29,719 nucleotides of DNA from Lachnospiraceae bacterium. GTDB lineage: Bacteria > Bacillota > Clostridia > Lachnospirales > Lachnospiraceae. A program made the translations under genes and the position numbers. A model generated the notes under the pieces. That model was not told the DNA's origin. It was given only the letters and a program-made list of their open reading frames with translations, and did not search any database. Below, piece by piece: positions 24,345 to 29,719 of this stretch (position 1 is the first letter of the stretch; every line of letters starts with the position of its first letter). The stretch lies in the NCBI GenBank assembly GCA_900770785.1, contig CAAGLJ010000059.1:1-29719 (forward strand), in the 5' to 3' direction.

Positions 24345-25268
24345 TTACTCCTGTTCAGCCAGGTATTCGTCTGCATAGTAGGAAGCAACTGCTCCATCCG
24401 CCACTGCAGTCACTACCTGGCGCAGTGCCTTCTGACGCACATCCCCTATGGCAAATACACCGGGGATATTCGTTTTTGTAGTCTCATCTGCCACCACATA
24501 TCCGGCCTCATCCAACTCGATCTGGCCTTTAAACAGTTCTGTTGCAGGCTGTCTTCCGATACTGACGAATACACCATCACAGGCTACTGTCTCCCTTTCT
24601 CCTGTTTTCACGTTTTCCAGAACCACACCCGTAACTTTTCCTTCTTCTGTTAAATCAATTACCTTGCTGTTCCAGTGAAATTCTACATTTTCTGCCTTCA
24701 TTAAAGGCTCATGATAGATTTTGGTCGCTCTCAACGTATCTCTGCGATGAACCAGGTGCACCTCCTTGCAGATGCGGGAAAGCAACATGGCATCTGCCGC
24801 TGCCGTATTACCGCCGCCTATCACTGCCACCGTCTTATTTCGATAAAACATACCATCACAGGCTGCACAATAGCCAACTCCCCGACCGATCAGCATTTCC
24901 TCCCTGGCAATTCCCAGTTTTCGAGGATTAGCACCGGTAGCAATGATGATCACCTTACCCTTAACCGCTCCACTGTCGGTGGTGATTTCCTTTACTTCCC
25001 CCTTCAGCTGAACCGCCTGCACCTCAGCCAGTTCTGTTTTTGCTCCAAATCGTTCCGCCTGCTGTTGCATCTTCTGTGCCAGAGCAAAGCCATCCACCCC
25101 TTCCTCAAAGCCAGGGTAATTATCAATCTGTTCAGTAGTCGCCATCTGACCTCCTGCAGACAATTTTTCTAAAACTACCGTATCCAATCCAGCTCTCACA
25201 CAATACAAAGCTGCGGTATAGCCTGCTGGGCCACCACCGATAATAACCACATCATAAATATGCTCCAT
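24345..25268 (-). CDS. trxB: Thioredoxin-disulfide reductase
   Basis: TrxB is an FAD enzyme that reduces thioredoxin with NADPH. The 307-residue protein has FAD motif GGGPAG near 11-16, redox-active disulfide CAAC (134-137, in GYCAACDG) and NAD(P) motif GGGNTA near 151-156. It also has VHRRDTLRA, whose HRR supports NADPH use, and the C-terminal FAD motif GVFAIGDVR. The ATG at 25280 lies inside the ribosome site, since GGAGG is five bases before the ATG at 25268, so the latter is chosen. The thioredoxin gene ends 68 bases upstream; the two form an operon. Confidence 0.97.
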   Translation of the reverse strand: MEHIYDVVIIGGGPAGYTAALYCVRAGLDTVVLEKLSAGGQMATTEQIDNYPGFEEGVDGFALAQKMQQQAERFGAKTELAEVQAVQLKGEVKEITTDSGAVKGKVIIIATGANPRKLGIAREEMLIGRGVGYCAACDGMFYRNKTVAVIGGGNTAAADAMLLSRICKEVHLVHRRDTLRATKIYHEPLMKAENVEFHWNSKVIDLTEEGKVTGVVLENVKTGERETVACDGVFVSIGRQPATELFKGQIELDEAGYVVADETTKTNIPGVFAIGDVRQKALRQVVTAVADGAVASYYADEYLAEQE

Positions 25269-25336
25269 CTCGTCCTCCATTCCAAAGCTCCTGTCTTTCC
25301 TTTTTTACCAAAATAATTCTTATCTTTTCAGACCGC

Positions 25337-25660
25337 CTATACCAAATATTCCCCAATAAAACTCTCAATCTTCGCCTTAGAGTCAGGGGCAACGATTTGT
25401 CCCACCGGTTCTCCATCCTTAAATACCATCAAAGTAGGGATAATCTCTACGTGATATTTCTCTGCCAGAGTCGGCTCATCATCAATATTTACTTTTCCTA
25501 CCAGTAGTTTATCTTCATACTCACTTCCGATTTTCTCATAGGCCGGTTCAATTCTGCGGCAATAGGTACACCAGGGTGCCCAGAAATCCACTACTGCAAG
25601 TTCTTTATTCTTTAAAATTTTTTCTTCAAATATGTCCTTTGACAATACTGCTGCTGCCAT
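25337..25660 (-). CDS. trxA: Thioredoxin with WCTYC active site
   Basis: This 107-residue thioredoxin reduces protein disulfides and is itself reduced by TrxB, encoded just downstream. The fold landmarks are present: FWAPWCTYC with Cys31 and Cys34, and cis-proline Pro75 in EIIPTLMVF. The active site reads CTYC rather than the classic CGPC, which should change its redox potential. GGAGG lies a few bases before the ATG. The 5' region (25661-25810) has a weak TATACT element and no convincing -35. Confidence 0.94.
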   Translation of the reverse strand: MAAAVLSKDIFEEKILKNKELAVVDFWAPWCTYCRRIEPAYEKIGSEYEDKLLVGKVNIDDEPTLAEKYHVEIIPTLMVFKDGEPVGQIVAPDSKAKIESFIGEYLV

Positions 25661-25810
25661 AATTTCCCTCCATTTTTATATCTGCTGTCTTTTCCCCTTA
25701 AACAGCTGTATCCTGTTTTTAAAAAAACACTTCATACTATTCAAGGGTTACAGACAGTATAGTCTTATCTTTTCCCACCTTCTGTGACCTTATCACCTTC
25801 TTTGTAGAAA

Positions 25811-25870
25811 AATACCTGCCCCTTCGGACACGCTCATCTTCACTCGATGCTATGCCCCAGGACAGGTATT
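25811..25870 (-). terminator. Extended 60-nt hairpin after the superoxide reductase gene
   Basis: AATACCTGCCC (25811-25821) pairs with GGACAGGTATT (25860-25870), with one G-T pair in the RNA. The 38 bases between can extend the structure with GG/CC, GCA/TGT and CATC/GATG pairings around GAGTGAA. TTTTTCTA follows on the minus strand, so it can terminate. It is longer and more structured than a usual terminator. Confidence 0.7.
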
Positions 25871-25928
25871 ATCGCAAAAAATTATATTAATTTAGAAGAG
25901 GCTTTTTCCATCTTTGGAAACCTGCTTT

Positions 25929-26303
25929 TTATAAATCTACCTTCCAAAGACCATGGAGATTACAGTATTCATACACAGCCACAGGCTTCTCATCACCGAT
26001 GTTAAAAGTTACCTGCGGAGCATCCTGTGCACTTAAATGCTTAATCTGGCTGCCTTTATCTGTCTCCAGGTAAATCCACTGAATCAGATGTTCCTCGGTC
26101 ATAGGATGGGCTACTTCTCCCACATTAACCACGATTTCCTTACCTTTTCTTTCAACTACCGGAACATGCTTTTCTCCCGCCGCATCAGTGCTGTTGGGAG
26201 TCAGAGCTTCCATCCTTTCCCCGCAGCAGAATACAGGAACGCCCACATTCTTTACCATCTCTATAATATTTCCGCAGTGACTGCACACGTAAAATTTGTT
26301 CAT
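25929..26303 (-). CDS. dfx: Superoxide reductase (desulfoferrodoxin, two-iron type)
   Basis: This enzyme reduces superoxide to hydrogen peroxide without releasing oxygen, a typical defence of anaerobes. The 124-residue protein has an N-terminal desulforedoxin-type Fe site (Cys7, Cys10, Cys26, Cys27). The catalytic domain supplies the Fe(His)4Cys centre: His46, His66, His72, Cys114 and His117, with Glu44-Lys45 next to the site. Both iron sites are complete. The frame continues upstream to 26381, but GGAG seven bases before the ATG at 26303 and the family start MNKFYVCSHCG fix the start. A strong promoter overlapped by a palindrome lies at 26440-26468. Confidence 0.95.
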   Translation of the reverse strand: MNKFYVCSHCGNIIEMVKNVGVPVFCCGERMEALTPNSTDAAGEKHVPVVERKGKEIVVNVGEVAHPMTEEHLIQWIYLETDKGSQIKHLSAQDAPQVTFNIGDEKPVAVYEYCNLHGLWKVDL

Positions 26304-26342
26304 ATTGTTTCTCCTTTTTTCCAAACTACTGATTATCTTATA

Positions 26343-26379
26343 GGGTAAGTCCCTTTGGTCTTTTAATACAAACTTACCC
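26343..26379 (-). repeat. Hairpin in the superoxide reductase 5' leader
   Basis: GGGTAAGT (26343-26350) and ACTTACCC (26372-26379) form a perfect 8-bp stem with a 21-base loop. There is no T-run. It lies between promoter and gene and may influence mRNA stability or translation. Confidence 0.5.
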
Positions 26380-26439
26380 ATTTATAAATATATATGTTTC
26401 TTCTTTTGTTTTTATGAATAAACTTGCTCTACGCTTATT

Positions 26440-26468
26440 ATATTACTTTCATTTATGACATATGTCAA
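26440..26468 (-). promoter_or_regulatory. Promoter with overlapping palindrome for superoxide reductase
   Basis: A perfect TTGACA (26463-26468) and TAATAT (26440-26445) are 17 bases apart on the minus strand. The perfect 12-bp palindrome TGACATATGTCA (26456-26467) covers the -35, a position suited to repression. The leader to the start codon is about 130 bases. Confidence 0.65.
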
Positions 26469-26492
26469 TAACTTTTTTCCTGTAACAGAAAA

Positions 26493-26517
26493 GTAATCGG
26501 TGTCTGATTCCGGTTAC
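26493..26517 (-). terminator. Terminator of the DUF6194 gene, overlapping its stop
   Basis: GTAATCGG (26493-26500) pairs with CCGGTTAC (26510-26517), with one G-T pair and a 9-base loop. TTTTC follows on the minus strand. The TAA stop codon is inside the stem. Confidence 0.7.
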
Positions 26518-26984
26518 CCATTTTTTACTTTCAGCTTTTTAGCATACTTTTTTTTTGCCAGTTCGTATGACTCCTTTATATATTCCATAAATCTGCCAAA
26601 GGTTTCTTCTGTTGGATTCAATACACATATCCATCCCATCCACCCATATACAGGATGGGGGATAATCTTATTTTCTGCTGTAAAATCAAAGGGCATATCC
26701 ACCACACCTCCAGCCCTGGGTCTGGCCGGTATACTACCAAATATTTCTTTAAAATTTTCTTTGCTGATTCCCGTATTTATCCTATACACACCCTCTCTGT
26801 TCAGCCAGGAGGCTTTATCATTATCCCCATCCTTTTGTTTAATGGTCATCACATATATTCCTCTACTCAATTTCCCATCCGGATTATAAAATATTCCCCT
26901 TTCCCCCCATGCATCAACAATGACTGTTCCGGGAAATTTCTTATGGCAAATTTCAATAACTTCTTCTGATCTCATTCTTTTCAT
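26514..26984 (-). CDS. DUF6194-like protein of unknown function
   Basis: This 156-residue soluble protein resembles DUF6194 proteins in its block order: a helical N-terminus ending in KKFPGTVIVDAWGERGIFYN, the segment EGVYRINTGISKENFKEIFG, and the signature IIPHPVYGWMGWICVLNPTE (109-128). The C-terminus is a basic helix. No catalytic role is established. The frame opens at 27023, but GGAGG five bases before the ATG at 26984 selects that start. Terminators on both sides suggest a single-gene unit. The family assignment is from recalled motif similarity. Confidence 0.75.
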   Translation of the reverse strand: MKRMRSEEVIEICHKKFPGTVIVDAWGERGIFYNPDGKLSRGIYVMTIKQKDGDNDKASWLNREGVYRINTGISKENFKEIFGSIPARPRAGGVVDMPFDFTAENKIIPHPVYGWMGWICVLNPTEETFGRFMEYIKESYELAKKKYAKKLKVKNG

Positions 26985-27020
26985 CTTTACCTCCATTCCA
27001 CAGCATTTATATAATAAAAA

Positions 27021-27066
27021 CACCGCATCCAGCTCGGATTTATATATCGAACCGGATTGCGATGCC
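27021..27066 (-). terminator. Imperfect terminator after the S41 protease
   Basis: CACCGCATCC (27021-27030) can pair with GGATTGCGATG (27054-27064) with bulges, over a long loop. On the minus strand TTTTTATTATA follows. It lies between the protease stop and the DUF6194 start. Confidence 0.5.
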
Positions 27067-27079
27067 TTTTTTATTTTTC

Positions 27080-28312
27080 CTATTCTGTTTCTCCCGCCGG
27101 TAATTCTCCTCCAAGATACTTTATCGCATCCTCCAGCTGATTATCTTTTCCGTCAGCGTAATAACCAGCAGAATCAAATTCCACCTCCACATCCGGGACG
27201 ATTCCCTTTTGATGGATGTCGTTTCCATTGGGAGTGTAGTATTTACTCACCGTTAATTTTACTGCCGAGCCGTCAGAAAGGGAGATAATCCTCTGTACAA
27301 TACCTTTTCCAAAGGTAGTAGTCCCCATAACAGTTCCCACACCATAATCCTGGATGGCTCCTGCCAGAATCTCAGAGGCACTGGCACTATAGCCATTGAC
27401 CAGAACCACCATTGGGATATCGATCTCTCTTTTGCCATCACTGGTATACTCTTCCCTCTGGCCGTTCTTATCTTCCGTATAAACAATCAGCCCTTCCGGC
27501 AAAAGCATTCGGGCAATTTCACATACCGTAGACAGATTTCCTCCCGGATTACTGCGTAAATCCAGTATCAGACCGGTCATTCCCTTACCACGACATTCTG
27601 CCAGGGCTTCTGCAAACTGATCTGTAGTCACATCATCAAATTCTGTAATGAGGATATAGCCAATGTTATTCTCCAGCATCTCCCATTCTACCGTAGGGCT
27701 TTCAATTTTACGCCGCTCTACCGGAATATGCAGATAATCCGACTCTCCCTCCCGAATGAGAGTAAGAGTAACCGTAGTTCCTTCTTCTCCTTTAATTAAG
27801 GATACGATTTCCGTAGTTTCCATTCCCTGAGCCAGAACACCGTCTACCTCATAAATGATGTCTCCCGTTCTAAGGCCTGCTGCCTCTGCCGGAGTATTTT
27901 TAATTACTCCACTGATTGTGCAGAATTCATCCGTAGCCGCTTTGGAAATATAGGCTCCAATTCCATAATAAATTCCTTCCGTTTTCTGCTGGATTTCTTC
28001 CAGCTCCTGGGCAGAATAATAAACTGAATAGGGATCCCCCAAAGCATCCACCATGCCCGAATAAAGCCCATCCTCCAGGGTAGCCAAATCGGTTCCCGAA
28101 AGATAGTATTTTTCAATAGTATCCTCAATAACTTCAATTTTGGTAGTGGTATAATTACTTAACAGTTCTGATTGTTCCTTGCCATTTGCTATCTGTTTGG
28201 CCTCGTATATGCCAAAAATCTGTCGTCCAACATATGTACAGCCAAACAATAATACAGCAAGGAGCAGACCGCTCAGCAGTCCACTCCAATACCCATTCTT
28301 CTCTTTTTCCAT
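27080..28312 (-). CDS. ctpA: S41 C-terminal processing peptidase, CtpA/CtpB type
   Basis: This is a membrane-anchored serine protease of 410 residues acting outside the membrane. It has a membrane segment at about 8-26, a PDZ domain around 105-190 (with GLRTGDIIYEVDG) and the S41 core. The catalytic dyad is Ser311 (in NGYSASASEI) and Lys336 (in TTFGKG), 25 residues apart as in known family members; LDLRSNPGG is also present. GGAGG lies nine bases before the ATG at 28312, favoured over the codon at 28345. In Firmicutes a Ctp protease often follows ftsEX and an M23 hydrolase, as here, and it may process or degrade envelope proteins. Confidence 0.95.
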   Translation of the reverse strand: MEKEKNGYWSGLLSGLLLAVLLFGCTYVGRQIFGIYEAKQIANGKEQSELLSNYTTTKIEVIEDTIEKYYLSGTDLATLEDGLYSGMVDALGDPYSVYYSAQELEEIQQKTEGIYYGIGAYISKAATDEFCTISGVIKNTPAEAAGLRTGDIIYEVDGVLAQGMETTEIVSLIKGEEGTTVTLTLIREGESDYLHIPVERRKIESPTVEWEMLENNIGYILITEFDDVTTDQFAEALAECRGKGMTGLILDLRSNPGGNLSTVCEIARMLLPEGLIVYTEDKNGQREEYTSDGKREIDIPMVVLVNGYSASASEILAGAIQDYGVGTVMGTTTFGKGIVQRIISLSDGSAVKLTVSKYYTPNGNDIHQKGIVPDVEVEFDSAGYYADGKDNQLEDAIKYLGGELPAGETE

Positions 28313-28445
28313 CTGTAAGTACCTCCTGTACGAAAGTACAATCACTTTATTATCACTATATGCCTTTTATCCGAAGAGAATACGTTCTCCCTGAGCCGAT
28401 TTTTTTACCGGCCAGCCTGATTCGCTTCAAAAGCCCGTAATTGCA

Positions 28446-29666
28446 CTATCTTCCTAAATATTGATTAGGATTAACATATTCCCCATTTAAACGCACACCA
28501 AAATGCAGGTGGTTGCCGGTAGATCTTCCGGTAGTTCCTACGGCTGCAATCTTATCCCCCATTGATACCGTTTGTCCTGTCGATACATAGAGAGCTGAAG
28601 CGTGCATATAAATTGTATATAAGCCCCCACCATGATTAATCATAATATAATTTCCCATGGTACTGTTATAATCCGCTGCAACAACCACTCCCCCATATGC
28701 TGCCAAAATAGGGGATCCGCCAGGAGCTGCCATGTCAATACCATTATGAAACTTTCTTACTCCCAGCGTAGGATGAATCCGCCATCCATATTCATCAGAT
28801 ATTCTGGTATAGGAGGGACAGGGCCACTTAAACATACCACCGTCATAAGTAGGGGCATTGGCGTTATTTAACAGCCGCATTTCCTCTGCCACTGCCTTTT
28901 CCAAAGCTGCGATAGTCGCATTTTCGGCTGCAATATCGGCCTCATACTGGCGGATAGCTTCTTCTTTATTGCTGATATCCGTCTCGTAATTGACAATCTC
29001 CTTCTCCTTTGTGGAAATCAGCGTTTCCAGCTTGGCCTGCTGCTCCTCTACTGCTACCTTAGCCTCCTGCAAAACTGCCTCTTCCTCTTCCAGCTCCTGT
29101 TTGCATACCTCAATCAGCTGTCGGTTTAACTGATACTCCTCCAGCTTCTGGCGGTCATAGGCAGAAATAGATTCCACATATTCTGCTTTATTTAATAAAT
29201 CAGAAAAGTTACTGGCTCCCAGCATCATTTCAAAATAGAACCGATCTCCCTTCTCATACATAAACTTGATCCGGGTTTTCATCTCTTCATACTGCGTTTC
29301 TTCTACCTTAACAGCCTCTTCCAGCTCAGCCTTTGTCTTTTCAATCTCTTCTTCCTTCTCGGCAATCAGCGTCTTCAATTCCTGAATCTTAGTTTCCACG
29401 CCGGTCAGCTGTCCATCCAGCTCCTTAACGTACTCGCTGAGACTGTTCTTGGTCTTCTCCAGCTCTGCAACCACAGTTTTTACATTACTCAAATCGGACT
29501 GCAGCTTTTTTCGTTCCTCCTGTGCCTGTGCAATAGCCTCCTGCTTCTGCTTGATACTCTCCTCCAGTGCACTGGTTGCTTCAACAGGGACGGGGTCAGG
29601 TAAAGCCACCACCAGAGCTGCACATACCAAAGCCAGGCTGATCCACTTCATACATTTCTTCATCAT
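28446..29666 (-). CDS. Coiled-coil M23 peptidoglycan hydrolase, EnvC/PcsB type
   Basis: This 406-residue exported protein has a signal peptide (about 1-30, ending near VEATS), a long coiled coil (about 32-265) and a LytM/M23 endopeptidase domain. Zinc ligands are complete: His307 and Asp311 (in HNGID) and His388 (HLH at 386-388), so unlike many EnvC proteins it should be an active hydrolase. The architecture matches the hydrolase partner of FtsEX that is activated for cell division or elongation. ctpA starts 133 bases downstream. The first ATG (29666) overlaps the stop of an upstream frame (ATGA), explaining a weak ribosome site by coupling; the second ATG at 29663 is equally possible. Confidence 0.93.
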   Translation of the reverse strand: MMKKCMKWISLALVCAALVVALPDPVPVEATSALEESIKQKQEAIAQAQEERKKLQSDLSNVKTVVAELEKTKNSLSEYVKELDGQLTGVETKIQELKTLIAEKEEEIEKTKAELEEAVKVEETQYEEMKTRIKFMYEKGDRFYFEMMLGASNFSDLLNKAEYVESISAYDRQKLEEYQLNRQLIEVCKQELEEEEAVLQEAKVAVEEQQAKLETLISTKEKEIVNYETDISNKEEAIRQYEADIAAENATIAALEKAVAEEMRLLNNANAPTYDGGMFKWPCPSYTRISDEYGWRIHPTLGVRKFHNGIDMAAPGGSPILAAYGGVVVAADYNSTMGNYIMINHGGGLYTIYMHASALYVSTGQTVSMGDKIAAVGTTGRSTGNHLHFGVRLNGEYVNPNQYLGR

Positions 29667-29719
29667 AATTCGTATTCTTCCATTCTTTTTAATATTTGAC
29701 CAGTTAATTTGTTACTATA
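29663..29719 (-). CDS. 3' end of a gene running off the right edge
   Basis: An open frame from the edge encodes an 18-residue end, YSNKLTGQILKRMEEYEL, and stops at TGA, which overlaps the first ATG of the M23 gene by four bases. That overlap is typical of coupled genes. Gene order predicts FtsX, but the polar sequence gives no proof. The family is unknown from what is visible. Confidence 0.45.
   Translation of the reverse strand, partial: YSNKLTGQILKRMEEYEL

Noticed and set aside
1..29719. CRISPR array, insertion sequence, prophage or tRNA
   Set aside because: No regularly spaced repeats, transposase or integrase frames, or cloverleaf-like genes were seen while reading both strands.

Overview
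The window looks like chromosomal DNA of a motile Gram-positive anaerobe of the class Clostridia, most likely family Lachnospiraceae. Reasons: GGAGG-type ribosome sites precede nearly every gene, an HPr with both His15 and Ser46 is present, the order mreB-flhO-flhP matches the Bacillus mbl-flhO-flhP cluster, and a two-domain superoxide reductase points to an anaerobe. This placement is inference from gene content; no rRNA or tRNA gene is present. Almost everything is on the minus strand. Only the YerB-like lipoprotein (1210-2349) and a small membrane protein (23696-24331) are on the plus strand.

Layout. 1-35 may hold the start of a gene running off the left edge. 99-1076 is a PfkB-family sugar kinase, divergent from the DUF3048 lipoprotein, which converges on leuA across a shared bidirectional terminator. 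4244-13005 (read right to left) is a very compact run: recD2, comF, the flagellar zinc protein yvyF, two uncharacterised membrane proteins, then cdaA-cdaR-glmM (c-di-AMP synthesis, its regulator, and the first committed step towards peptidoglycan precursors). HPr and leuA follow. 13102-16184 is mreB with three flagellar rod genes (flhO, flhP, flgJ-like). 16459-21451 is uvrB-uvrA, with a good LexA-box candidate upstream of uvrB.

21780-23491 is the accessory-looking part. It holds a 32-codon acidic ORF, an AAA/DUF4143 ATPase whose 5' end is lost exactly at the P-loop, a 26-codon ORF behind a 24-bp palindrome, and a 50-residue basic protein. 24345-26303 is a redox block: thioredoxin, thioredoxin reductase and superoxide reductase, followed upstream by a DUF6194 protein. 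The right end carries a CtpA-type protease and an EnvC/PcsB-type M23 hydrolase, the pair often found downstream of ftsEX; the last 57 bases carry the end of another, translationally coupled gene.

No CRISPR array, insertion sequence, rRNA or tRNA was seen. The best candidates for undescribed biology are the two unknown membrane proteins directly upstream of the c-di-AMP synthase, the small ORFs and palindrome around the decayed ATPase, and a 60-nt extended hairpin after the superoxide reductase gene.
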